Made by a program: the position numbers and the translations under genes
The notes under the pieces: model-generated
Told to the model about the DNA's origin: nothing
Databases searched by the model: none
Seen by the model: the letters and a program-made list of their open reading frames with translations, nothing else
NCBI RefSeq assembly: GCF_000418325.1
Contig: NC_021658.1
Span: forward strand, 2,480,001-2,544,000
Direction of reading: 5' to 3'
Source: Sorangium cellulosum So0157-2
GTDB lineage: Bacteria > Myxococcota_A > Polyangia > Polyangiales > Polyangiaceae
DNA length: 64,000 bases
Shown: one piece after another, positions 28,310 through 36,914 of the stretch
Numbering within the stretch: the first letter of the stretch is position 1
How the letters are laid out: each line of letters opens with the position of its first letter

Positions 28310-28590
28310 GCTTCGGCAAGGCGCTCAGCCTGGGCCTGTTCCGCTACGTGGCCCTGACGCTCCGGAAGTCTCGCCCCGACGAGCGCGAAGCCGCGGTCGC
28401 GGACGCCAACTTCGACGCCTTCGTGAACTCCCGCAGCTATTCCGAGGCGATCCGGGGGTTCGCGCGGCCGGCCCAGGCGGCCGCGGCGCCGAAGGGATCG
28501 GCGCCAAAGGGATCGGCGCCGCCGGTCCCTGATGTCGCTGCCCGGGTCGCGGAGATCGTGCGCCGTGTGCTGCGCATGAAGCCGCACGAG
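28306..28590 (+). pseudogene. second inserted gene fragment, unknown family
   Basis: Directly after the sigma-54 fragment, in another plus frame, about 95 codons show strong G/C third-position bias ([57 protein letters not shown]). It looks like real coding sequence from an unidentified protein, truncated at both ends. It joins the M16 Pro/Ala repeat at about 28590. Confidence 0.5.
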
Positions 28591-30308
28591 GGCTTCGCGC
28601 CCGCCGGCGCTGCCGCCGCGGGCTTCGCGCCCGCCGGCGCTGCCGCCGCGGGCTTCGCGCCCGCCGGCGTCGCGGCCACCGGCGCAGCGGCCGCGGTGGG
28701 CTTCACGAGGCGCCCGGCCTTCGGGGCGCCCGGCTTCGGCGTGACGAGCGCGATCACGCGCCTGCCCTGGGGCAGGAGATCCGCGATCGACTTCTGCACG
28801 TCGGCGGCCGCGACCTGCTCGTACCTGGCCACGTCCTTCGGGAAGTACCCCGGATCGCCGGCGAGCTGGTTGTAGTTGTTGACGGCGTTCGCGCGGTTGG
28901 TCACCTGCTCCATGCTGAAGATCAGGTCCGAGAGCAGCTTCGCGCGGGCCCGGTCGTGCTCGTCCTGCGTCGGCGGCGCCTTGCGCAGCTTCTCGAGCTC
29001 GGCGTCGATCAGCTTCAGCGCCTGCTCGGGCGACTTGCCCTTCTTCAGCGTGGCCGTGATCTGGAACGTGCTGGCGAGCTGGCTCGACTGCTGGGCCGCG
29101 AACACGTCCTGCGCGATCTGGAGATCGTAGACGAGCTTCTTGTAGAGCCGGCTCGTCTTGCCCGAGGCGAGGACGTTGGCGACGAGGTCGAGCTCCGCGT
29201 CGCCGGGCGCGAACATCGGCGGCGTCACCCAGCTGATCGTCACGCGGGGCAGCTCCACGTCCGCCTCGATCTCGAGGCGCTTCTCGGCCGCGAGGTCGCC
29301 GGGGTCGGGCTTCGTCACGACGGGCGGCGGGGCGCCCTTCGCGATCGGGCCGAAGTACCTCTCGACGAGCTCCCTCGCCCGGGCGCGATCGATGTCGCCC
29401 GCCACGACGAGGGTCGCGTTGTTCGGCACGTAGAACGTCTTGAAGAAGGCCCGGACGTCCTCCATCCGCGCGGCGTCGAGGTCCTCGGGCGTGCCGATGG
29501 TCAGCAGGTGGTAGGGGTGACTCTCCGGGAACATGGCCGCGCGGAGGAACTGCGGCACGAGGCCGTAGGGCGCGTTCTCGTAGTTCTGGCGGCGCTCGTT
29601 CTTCACGACGTTGCGCTGGCTCGCGAACGTCTCGTCGTTCGCGTGATCGAGCAGCCACCCCATCCGGTCGCTCTCCAGCCAGAGCGCGAGCCCGAGCTCG
29701 TTGGCCGGGACGGTCTCGAAGTAGTTCGTGCGGTCGGCGTTGGTCGTCCCGTTGCGATCGCTCGCGCCGGCCCGCTCCAGGTACTTGAAGAACATGTCCT
29801 CGCCGACGTGCTTCGAGCCCTGGAACATGATGTGCTCGAAGAGGTGGGCGAAGCCGTTCTTCCCCTTCGGCTCGTCCTTGGAGCCGACGTGGTACCAGAC
29901 GTTGACGGCGACGACCGGCGTGCGGCGATCCTCGTGCAGGATCACCTCGAGCCCGTTCGCCAGCGTGTACTTCTCGACCGGGATCATGACGCTCACGCTC
30001 GTCGTGGCCGGCGTCGCCCCTGCCGGCGCCGGCGCGGCCGGCTTGGCCCCGGGCGCGGCCGTCGCGGGCTGCGCGGCCGTCGCGGGCTTGGCCGCCGTCG
30101 CGGGCTGCGCCGCAGCGGCCGGCTTTGCCGCGGGCTGCGCCGTCGCGGGCTGCGCGGCCGTCGCGGGCTGCGCCGCAGCGGCCGGGGGCGCCGTGGCGGG
30201 CGGCGCGCCGTAGGCGGGCAACGTCAGGCCCAGCGCGGCGACGAGCGCGCTGGACAGGGACGAGAGCGCCCGGAGGCGCCTCCGTTCGGACGGATGGTTG
30301 GCTCGCAT
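28437..30308 (-). CDS. M16-family zinc metallopeptidase with a foreign C-terminus
   Basis: A 623-residue exported peptidase. It has a signal peptide (about residues 1-34, ending PAYGAP), a Pro/Ala/Gln linker to residue 105, and the M16 N-domain with zinc motif H155-x-x-E158-H159 (HLFEH) and the distal glutamate E238 (KNERR). A second half-domain follows to about residue 540. It probably works with the inactive M16 chain encoded downstream. The original Lys/Pro/Ala tail is interrupted near 28590: the last 50 or so codons are read through inserted DNA in antisense and end at 28437. Catalytic residues are unaffected, so activity may survive. Confidence 0.82.
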   Translation of the reverse strand: MRANHPSERRRLRALSSLSSALVAALGLTLPAYGAPPATAPPAAAAQPATAAQPATAQPAAKPAAAAQPATAAKPATAAQPATAAPGAKPAAPAPAGATPATTSVSVMIPVEKYTLANGLEVILHEDRRTPVVAVNVWYHVGSKDEPKGKNGFAHLFEHIMFQGSKHVGEDMFFKYLERAGASDRNGTTNADRTNYFETVPANELGLALWLESDRMGWLLDHANDETFASQRNVVKNERRQNYENAPYGLVPQFLRAAMFPESHPYHLLTIGTPEDLDAARMEDVRAFFKTFYVPNNATLVVAGDIDRARARELVERYFGPIAKGAPPPVVTKPDPGDLAAEKRLEIEADVELPRVTISWVTPPMFAPGDAELDLVANVLASGKTSRLYKKLVYDLQIAQDVFAAQQSSQLASTFQITATLKKGKSPEQALKLIDAELEKLRKAPPTQDEHDRARAKLLSDLIFSMEQVTNRANAVNNYNQLAGDPGYFPKDVARYEQVAAADVQKSIADLLPQGRRVIALVTPKPGAPKAGRLVKPTAAAAPVAATPAGAKPAAAAPAGAKPAAAAPAGAKPSCGFMRSTRRTISATRAATSGTGGADPFGADPFGAAAAWAGRANPRIASE

Positions 30309-30409
30309 GGGCGCGGTTCTAGCGCAGATCGCCCGAGGCCGAGCGCAAACTTCGCTGGCGGCGCGCGAGGAGCGCCGCCGCGCGGGTCACGCCCGGCGGC
30401 GCGCTCCGG

Positions 30410-32878
30410 TCACAAGAACTGCGTGACGAACAGCTGGTATGGCCCGAAATCCACCGGCGTGCGTCCGCTCACGGTGATGGAGCCGAGGCCCCCTCCCGAG
30501 CTCATCCCGAAGATCGAGGCGTTGGCCCCGTCCGGCGCGCCCGGGCACCCCCCGAGGGCGCTGGAGCACTGGACCTGGATGGGATTGCAGGCATCGTCCG
30601 CGGTCTTCAGCGTCATCGGGAAGTCCGTCAGGCCGCACGACGACACGAGGATGGGGACCCCCGGGCATACGGGGACATAGTACGGCTGCTCGGGGCTGCT
30701 CGGGCCGCACAGGGCCGCGGGCGGGATCGGCGTCCCGGTGGTGTCGCCGCTGAAGAGCCCGCTGCCCGCGATCACCCCGGCGCCTTCGCCGAGGCACGTC
30801 GGGCGCTCGAACCGGAGGCGCACCAGGCCGGAGTCCCCGGGCCTCACGGCCTTGACCACCACCGTGTAGGCGCCGGCCGGGAGCTTCGCCGCGAAGTGCG
30901 CGCCCAGCGACATGGCGCCGCAGCTCCGGGCCGCGCAGCCGACCGGGGCGCCGCCGCACCCGCCGCCCTCGAGCACCGCGAGCACCGTGTCGATCTCGGA
31001 GTCCAGGGTCCCGAGGTAGACGACCTGCTCGGACGGCAGCGTGAACCGGAAGAACACCTCGCCGCCCTCGCCGCCGCACGAGAGGGCCACGTCCGACGTG
31101 TTCTCCGCGGTGATCTGCGCGGCGTAATCCATGGACGCCGCGAGCTCCCCCGGCGTCTCGCAGCTGTCGGCGCCCGGGATCGGCGCGCAGCCGTCGTCCG
31201 GCACGCCGTTGCAGTTCTCGTCGACCTCGTTGCCGCACACCTCGGGGAGCGGCACGACGCACCCCGCGCCCCCGCAGCCGTTGTCGGGGACGCCGTCGCA
31301 GTCCTGGTCCACGAGGTCCCCGCAGATCTCCGGCTCGGGCACGCAGGCCGTGTACGCCGGGACGTGGACGGGCACCTCGACCACGTTGTTCTCGATCGAC
31401 TGCTCGGCGATCGCGCCGGTCGGGTTGACGGCGACGCGGAGGAGGTAATCGCCCTCGGGCACGTCCGTCACGTCGACCCACTGGCACGGAATGCCGACGT
31501 CGTAGATGTCGGCCCACCCCGCGCTCAGGAAGTTGCACCCATTGCCCCCCGAGGTCGGGAATCCCGGCGTCGCCGGGGACTCGAGATCGAGCGGCTCCAT
31601 GTCCGTCAGGCAGAACGCCTGCTTGTGGCCCTGCGCGATGACATCGCCGTCCGCGTCGACCAGCCGGTAATCGGTGAACTCCCTGAAATGGAAGTGCCCG
31701 TGGCACTGCGCGTACTCGAAGAGCGGGTTGTCGAACTCGGGGCCCGGGTCGAGGTGGCCGGGGCCTGCGTTCTCGATGCGCCCCTCGAACTGGAGGAGGT
31801 GCCGCCTGCCGGGGCCCGCGATGCACCCTTCCACGATCTCGCAGGCGTCCGCGGGGAACGTCTGGTACGAGAACTGGACCGTGTCGACGATGCGCTCCTT
31901 GTTCGGGCGCAGGTCGGGCACCATGCAGACCCCGTCCACGCACGCGTGGCCGCTCGGGCAGCACGCGCCGCCGCACATCGCGCCGTCGCAGGCGGGGTAG
32001 TCGACGGGGAGGACGATCGTGTTGTTGTCGAAGCGCGCCTCCGCGATCGCCTTGTTCGGGTTGACGGTGATCTCGAGCTCGTAGAGCCCGGCCGGCACGC
32101 CGGTCACGTCGAGGGCGTTGCACGCGACGGTGCCGGGCTGATCGACGCGCTCTCCGGGGCCGAGGCCCTGCGCGCTGCAGCTGAACTGGCCGCCCTGCAT
32201 CGCGACGCAGCGCGCGTCGAGCTCGGCCTCGGCGACCGCCGCCTCGCCCTGCTTGAGGCGCGCGCGGAAGAAGCGCGGGACGACGTAGCTGTCCTCGCAG
32301 AAATTCGGCTCGAACACGGCGCTCTCCGAGGGCGCGCCGAGGGCGAGCGGCACGTCGCCGGCGTTCCTGAGCGAGACGTTGAAGCGCAGGAGCGCCCGCC
32401 GCCCGCTCGCGCCGACGCAGCCGTGCATCAGCTCGCACGCGTCCTCGCCCACGGTGATCGCGGCGAACGTGACGGGCTCTCCGCGCTGCGCGGGCTCGAG
32501 CACGAGGTCCGCCGCCTCGCAGCCGCCGTCCACGCACGCGGCGCCGGCGCTGCAGCACGCCGCGTCGCCGCAGGCGCGCGCCTCGTCGCACGCGGCCGTG
32601 CAGCCCGACGGTGCGCCCTCCGCGTCGATCTGGCACCGCGCGCCCTCGGGGCACACGAGGTCCGAGCCAGGGCAATGGATGCCCTCGGGCGCGCGGCCGC
32701 CGCCGTCGCCGCCGTCGCCGCCGTTGCCGCCGTCGCCGTCGGCTCCGCCGCTCCCGCCGTCACCCGAGCCGCCGCCCCCTCCCGTGGCCGAGGGCGGCTC
32801 GGTCGGCCCGTCATCGCCGCACGCGGCGGCTGCGAGAAGCCATGATCCCATCAACAGCGCTCCGACAACGTTCTTCAT
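30410..32878 (-). CDS. lysyl-oxidase-like lipoprotein with MopE-type motifs
   Basis: An 822-residue surface or periplasmic lipoprotein (lipobox AAAACGD, about Cys19) with a Gly/Asp-rich linker. Two homologous lysyl-oxidase-like domains follow. The second has the copper-binding histidines QCHGHFHF and the region FTDYRLVDADGDVIAQGHKQ; the first shares the surrounding pattern (DACEL..GCVGASGRRALLRF, NPNKAIAEARFDNNTIVLPV) but lacks the histidines. Next come two MopE-type metal-binding motifs (ICGDLVDQDCDGVPDNGC and VCGNEVDENCNGVPDDGC) and a C-terminal beta domain. Lysyl oxidases make aldehydes for protein cross-linking. I start at 32878 because the lipoprotein signal begins there; the frame extends further upstream into repeats. 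Confidence 0.78.
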   Translation of the reverse strand: MKNVVGALLMGSWLLAAAACGDDGPTEPPSATGGGGGSGDGGSGGADGDGGNGGDGGDGGGRAPEGIHCPGSDLVCPEGARCQIDAEGAPSGCTAACDEARACGDAACCSAGAACVDGGCEAADLVLEPAQRGEPVTFAAITVGEDACELMHGCVGASGRRALLRFNVSLRNAGDVPLALGAPSESAVFEPNFCEDSYVVPRFFRARLKQGEAAVAEAELDARCVAMQGGQFSCSAQGLGPGERVDQPGTVACNALDVTGVPAGLYELEITVNPNKAIAEARFDNNTIVLPVDYPACDGAMCGGACCPSGHACVDGVCMVPDLRPNKERIVDTVQFSYQTFPADACEIVEGCIAGPGRRHLLQFEGRIENAGPGHLDPGPEFDNPLFEYAQCHGHFHFREFTDYRLVDADGDVIAQGHKQAFCLTDMEPLDLESPATPGFPTSGGNGCNFLSAGWADIYDVGIPCQWVDVTDVPEGDYLLRVAVNPTGAIAEQSIENNVVEVPVHVPAYTACVPEPEICGDLVDQDCDGVPDNGCGGAGCVVPLPEVCGNEVDENCNGVPDDGCAPIPGADSCETPGELAASMDYAAQITAENTSDVALSCGGEGGEVFFRFTLPSEQVVYLGTLDSEIDTVLAVLEGGGCGGAPVGCAARSCGAMSLGAHFAAKLPAGAYTVVVKAVRPGDSGLVRLRFERPTCLGEGAGVIAGSGLFSGDTTGTPIPPAALCGPSSPEQPYYVPVCPGVPILVSSCGLTDFPMTLKTADDACNPIQVQCSSALGGCPGAPDGANASIFGMSSGGGLGSITVSGRTPVDFGPYQLFVTQFL

Positions 32879-32905
32879 GTGCACCCTGGTCAGGAGGAGC
32901 CGACG

Positions 32906-32983
32906 CGCAGCGCGCGCCGGGCGCGTCTGCCGCTGCGGCAGGCCCGCAGCGCGCGCAGGGCGCGTCTGCCGCTGCGGCAGGCC
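32906..32983. repeat. 39-bp tandem repeat, two copies
   Basis: 32906-32944 and 32945-32983 differ at one base. The homologous sequence near 42110 has only a single copy, so this is a recent local duplication in the leader of the lysyl-oxidase-like gene. Confidence 0.75.
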
Positions 32984-33059
32984 GCCGAGCAAGCTGCGCA
33001 TGGTAAGGGTGCGCGCGGAGAAAATCAGTACGGTTGAACAGGTGCGCAGGATTCCGACC

Positions 33060-33275
33060 GGTCAGGGGCTCGGCAGCGGCCACGGGAGGGCCGCGGGGGC
33101 AGCGCCGAAGCTCCTCATGAACACGATCTGCGCGGAGCTCGCAGGGTCGGATGAGCCCCAGTCTCCCAGCACGACGGTGGTGCATCAGTGCGTTGGCAGG
33201 GAGCCCGAGAAGCGTGCGTGGCGATCCGCTCCGTGCCCGAGTACACCTCGAGGGGCGACGGCGTGGGCGGCAGCT
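33060..33275 (-). pseudogene. internally deleted remnant of a DUF4397-like lipoprotein gene
   Basis: On the minus strand, 33060-33180 encodes a close copy of the C-terminus of the lipoprotein at 42223 (LGDWGSSDPASSAQIVF then SFGAAPAALPWPLPSP). From about 33210 to 33275 the sequence instead matches a region some 560 bases further inside that gene (around 42860-42900). The intervening part is missing, as is everything upstream. The homology continues rightwards of the stop into the leader of the lysyl-oxidase-like gene. Confidence 0.7.
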
Positions 33276-33372
33276 ACCGGCGCGCGCTTGGCGCGCGGAT
33301 TCGCCCGCCGCGCGCGGCCGCGAAGCGCTCGCGCGGCGACGGCTCGACCTCGCTAGGAATCCGCTGGATCAC

Positions 33373-33996
33373 TCACGCTGCGGCGACGCTGGGCCTCGCG
33401 CTGACCCGGGCGCGCCAGGCCTTCAGGCGAGTCAGGTCCGCCGGAACCTCGATCTTCACGAAATCCGCGAAGGCGAGCCCTGCGAACAGCGTGATGTCCG
33501 CCATCGTGAAGTCGTTGCCCGCGACAAACGGCTGGTTCGCCAGCAAGCCATCGAAGAAGCGCATCCCTTGGATAGCGCGCTCCCTCTGCTTCTCGCCCCA
33601 CTCCTTGTTTTGGTACGACTCGAGCTGGGGTCCGAGGCCGGGCGTGGCGTGGTGGAAGTAGGTGGCGACGGCGTCGAGCACGTTCGCCTCGGCCCGCCGC
33701 TGCGTCATGTGGATCAGCGCCCGCTCTTTCGGCGTCCGTCCCGTCAGCGAAGGTTCGCCGCTCACATGATCGATGTACTCCGTGATCGCGGTGCACTCCG
33801 CGATCGTCGTGCCGTCATCGAGCTCCAGCACCGGCACTGCACCGAACGGGTTCTTCGCCAAGAACGCGGGCTGGCGGTGAGCACCGTTCGGCACGTCGAC
33901 GGTGATGAACTCGACACGGTTCAGAAGGCCCTTCTCCGCAAGCGCGATCCGGACGCGGGCGGGGTTCGGGAAGCCTTTAAACTCATAGACCTTCAT
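33373..33996 (-). CDS. glutathione S-transferase
   Basis: A 207-residue cytoplasmic GST. The thioredoxin-like N-domain (KVYEFKGFPNPARVRIALAEKGL) carries the glutathione-binding segment AVPVLELDDGTTIAECTAI, and the C-domain holds FVAGNDFTMADITLFAGL, the N-capping motif of the family. GGAGAG lies upstream of the ATG at 33996. It is transcribed divergently from a TetR regulator, with an operator-like palindrome inside its promoter, so it is probably induced by the compound sensed by that regulator. Confidence 0.9.
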   Translation of the reverse strand: MKVYEFKGFPNPARVRIALAEKGLLNRVEFITVDVPNGAHRQPAFLAKNPFGAVPVLELDDGTTIAECTAITEYIDHVSGEPSLTGRTPKERALIHMTQRRAEANVLDAVATYFHHATPGLGPQLESYQNKEWGEKQRERAIQGMRFFDGLLANQPFVAGNDFTMADITLFAGLAFADFVKIEVPADLTRLKAWRARVSARPSVAAA

Positions 33997-34197
33997 GCTG
34001 TTCACTCTCCTGCGCGGATGGGTCTTCCTCGACAGAAGACCTGTCAAAATACAGCGTCCACGGACGCGAGCACGACGCCTCGGACGAGGGAGCGCCCTCG
34101 AGACCAGCATCGAGCTCCTACGCGGATGCTGGGCAGCATGGCCGTCGCATTGCTGCCTGGCGCTTGCATCTCTACCTGACGGCAGATAGGCTGGCGG

Positions 34198-34225
34198 AAC
34201 CTAGCACGCATGCTAGACTTGTCAA
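34198..34225 (-). promoter_or_regulatory. GST promoter with embedded operator palindrome
   Basis: On the minus strand TTGACA (34220-34225) and TAGGTT (34198-34203) are 16 bases apart. Between them lies the inverted repeat CTAGCACGCATGCTAG (34201-34216; arms CTAGCA/TGCTAG). A dimeric TetR bound here would block RNA polymerase. The TetR start lies 29 bases away in the other direction. Confidence 0.55.
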
Positions 34226-34253
34226 CCTGGATTTTCCCGGATAGACGTCGGAG

Positions 34254-34814
34254 ATGAAGGCTACCAGCGCGACGGCGGAACGGATCCTGGACGAGGCCGA
34301 GCTCCGGATGCGGCACGGCGGATACAACGCCGTCAGCTTCCGCGATCTAGCGAAGGCCGTCGGGATCAGGAGCGCGAGCATCCATTACCATTTTCCGCAG
34401 AAGGAAGATCTCGCCGTCGCCCTCGTTCATCGGTACTCGGCGAAGTTCTTCACCGCCCTCGCCGAGCAGACCCGAGACGCGTCGGATTCGATCCAGCGCG
34501 TCCGCCAGTTCTGCTGCGCCTACCGTCGCGACCTGCTCGGAGCGAATGCGATCTGCCTGTGCGGCATGCTCGGCGCGGAGAGCTGCGGCATACCCCAGGC
34601 CGTGTCGGCCGCGGTTGCAGGGTTCCTTCAGGCGAACATCGACTGGCTCGTGACCGCCCTGCCGACCGGGCTCAACCTCGATGAGCGGCGCTCGCGAGCC
34701 ATCGGCATCGTCGCGTCGCTCCAGGGGGCCATGATCCTCGCCGTCGCGCTGAACGACGTCTCGCTGTTCGATGACACGATGAACAGGATCCTGCGCGCGC
34801 AGGATGCTACTTAA
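34254..34814 (+). CDS. TetR/AcrR-family transcriptional regulator
   Basis: A 186-residue repressor-type protein. The N-terminal helix-turn-helix is clear (ATAERILDEAELRMRHGGYNAVSFRDLAKAVGIRSASIHYHFPQKEDL). The C-terminal ligand domain contains three Cys (FCCAYRR, AICLCGMLGAESCG), which may serve redox or ligand sensing. CGGAG precedes the ATG at a short distance. It is divergent from the GST gene and likely controls both via the palindrome at 34201-34216. Confidence 0.88.
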   Translation: MKATSATAERILDEAELRMRHGGYNAVSFRDLAKAVGIRSASIHYHFPQKEDLAVALVHRYSAKFFTALAEQTRDASDSIQRVRQFCCAYRRDLLGANAICLCGMLGAESCGIPQAVSAAVAGFLQANIDWLVTALPTGLNLDERRSRAIGIVASLQGAMILAVALNDVSLFDDTMNRILRAQDAT

Positions 34815-35351
34815 ATAAGGAGGAGTTGCCTGGTTCGGGATGAGCTCACCAGTCATCTTCGCGGGCATGACCAGATCCGAGCGTTGCGAGACACGAAAAT
34901 TTCTTGCGCCGCGCATGAGCGCGCTGCAGAGGCGGAAGGTAAATACGTGGACCAAGACGTCCTTCGAGACGTTCGCGATCGATGGTCACCTTAGAGCGGG
35001 TGCCGTGCGAGCGACATCGATAGCACGAATTCAACATGCAGGTCCGTGCTGGTACGGAGCTGGCGCTGAGGGCGCCGCTGCGGGAGCGCTTGCAGCCAAG
35101 CCTCACGCGGCCGAATCGTGCCGATCGAGCGTGCATCGAGGCCGTTGGGCCAATTGATTCGGAGGCCGCCGCTCCTGTGCATGACCCTCATAACGTAACG
35201 CCGAAGGCGTCGGATTTTGATCACGCTGGAATTCTACGATATTCGACACGAACGAGTGGCTTGACATACTGGCGCCAGTTACTATATGGACGACGCTTGG
35301 CTGTAGATGTAGTGATGCTCCCAGCGATCCGCGACTAGGGGAGACGGGTTG
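34815..35351 (+). promoter_or_regulatory. lower-GC intergenic region with regulated promoter of the cupin gene
   Basis: No gene seen in about 535 bases. TTGACA at 35261-35266 and TATATG at 35283-35288 (spacer 16) form a promoter. The spacer contains a perfect 12-bp palindrome ACTGGCGCCAGT (35268-35279), a likely repressor site. Confidence 0.5.
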
Positions 35352-36038
35352 ATGCAGCTGAACACAGACTTCGATAAGCGCGTGGTTGTGCACGCCGCAC
35401 GCATCCCATGGCAGCCGAGTCCCATTCCGGGCGTAGAGCGTCGGATGCTCGATCGCATTGGCGGTGAGATCGCTCGAGCGACGAGCCTTGTACGTTATGC
35501 GGTAGGTAGCCGCTTCTCGCCGCATGTGCACGGCGGCGGCGAAGAGTTTTTCGTTCTAGAGGGAGTCTTTCAGGACGAGCACGGCGACTTTCCTGCCGGT
35601 ACTTACGTCCGAAATCCTCCGACATCGAGTCATACGCCGGGCTCCGCTCCCGGTTGCGTCATCTTTGTCAAGCTTTGGCAGTTCGATCTCGACGATCGTC
35701 GCCACGTGCGCATCGACACCAACCAAGCGTCGTTCGTCCCCGGAGAGCGCCCCGGCGTCGAAATCTTGCCACTCTTCAAGGATGCGAAAGAAGATGTTAG
35801 GCTTGAGCGTTGGAAGGCAGGCGCATCGATCGAGCACGATGCGCCGAACGGCCTGGAGCTTCTCGTGCTGCGAGGAACCTTGGTCGAGCAGGCTGACCAC
35901 TTGACTGAGTACTCGTGGTTGCGGCTGCCGAAGGGAGGTCGACTCGCAGCGACTGCGGGCGAGGATGGAGCCCTGGTTTGGATCAAGAGCGGTCACCTGG
36001 GTCAGGAGATTCGTGCTCCAGAGCCGGCCTTCGTGTAG
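35352..36038 (+). CDS. ChrR-like double-cupin protein
   Basis: A 228-residue protein made of two cupin modules. The first has RYAVGSRFSPHVHGGGEEFFVLEGVFQDEHGDFPAGTYVRNPP, with metal ligands in HVH and the glutamate of GGGEE, and the phrase SSHTPGSAPGCVIFVKLWQFD typical of the ChrR cupin-like domain. The second (ASIEHDAPNGLELLVLRGTLVEQ) lacks the His pair. ChrR domains occur in zinc anti-sigma factors, but stand-alone versions like this lack the anti-sigma part and may be enzymes or sensors. It is in a lower-GC region, under its own operator-bearing promoter, 160 bases before the 11-bp repeat array. Confidence 0.8.
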   Translation: MQLNTDFDKRVVVHAARIPWQPSPIPGVERRMLDRIGGEIARATSLVRYAVGSRFSPHVHGGGEEFFVLEGVFQDEHGDFPAGTYVRNPPTSSHTPGSAPGCVIFVKLWQFDLDDRRHVRIDTNQASFVPGERPGVEILPLFKDAKEDVRLERWKAGASIEHDAPNGLELLVLRGTLVEQADHLTEYSWLRLPKGGRLAATAGEDGALVWIKSGHLGQEIRAPEPAFV

Positions 36039-36201
36039 CCAGTTCGTTATCGTGTGACCGAGGGCGGGAAGTAACGGTCAATCGAGGAGATGATCAACCT
36101 CAAGAAGCGGAAGCGGATAATTCCGCCTGCGGCGATGTTCTAGACCAACGTCTCCACGTGGTGACGGAGCTGTCTTCTCGATCGCCGTCGCTCTCTGATG
36201 G

Positions 36202-36802
36202 CGAATCGATAACGAATCGATAACGAATCGATAACGAATCGATAACGAATCGATAACGAATCGATAGCGAATCGATAGCGAATCGATAGCGAATCGATAG
36301 CGAATCGATAGCGAATCGATAGCGAATCGATAGCGAATCGATAGCGAATCGATAGCGAATCGATAGCGAATCGATAGCGAATCGATAGCGAATCGATAGC
36401 GAATCGATAGCGAATCGATAGCGAATCGATAGCGAATCGATAGCGAATCGATAGCGAATCGATAGCGAATCGATAGCGAATCGATAGCGAATCGATAGCG
36501 AATCGATAGCGAATCGATAGCGAATCGATAGCGAATCGATAGCGAATCGATAGCGAATCGATAGCGAATCGATAGCGAATCGATAGCGAATCGATAGCGA
36601 ATCGATAGCGAATCGATAGCGAATCGATAGCGAATCGATAGCGAATCGATAGCGAATCGATAGCGAATCGATAGCGAATCGATAGCGAATCGATAGCGAA
36701 TCGATAGCGAATCGATAGCGAATCGATAGCGAATCGATAGCGAATCGATAGCGAATCGATAGCGAATCGATAGCGAATCGATAGCGAATCGATAGCGAAT
36801 CG
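36202..36802. repeat. array of 54 perfect 11-bp tandem repeats
   Basis: From 36202 to 36795 the 11-base unit CGAATCGATAA/G is repeated 54 times without interruption: five units end in TAA (36202-36256) and 49 in TAG (36257-36795), then a 7-base partial unit. I saw no other variation. Each unit holds the palindrome ATCGAT once, about one helical turn apart. There are no spacers, so it is not CRISPR. It lies between the cupin stop and the HDO start, 113 bases upstream of the latter. The minus strand has no stop codon in the unit, creating a spurious open frame of 11-residue repeats. Confidence 0.97.
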
Positions 36803-36914
36803 TACGAGAGAGATTGCGCGGTTGTAATTGACTTGCTACTGTTCAAGTTGGCTTGCTTGCTATGATATCTGACGGGGGGGTAACCGACAGGTATCGATTG
36901 GAGGAATCGACGAG

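Noticed and set aside
27422..28357. Functional sigma-54 activator
   Set aside because: The AAA+ domain is cut after Walker B and there is no start, sensor or DNA-binding domain; upstream codons are antisense to the M16 gene.
36202..36802. CRISPR array
   Set aside because: No spacers, unit far too short, no cas genes.
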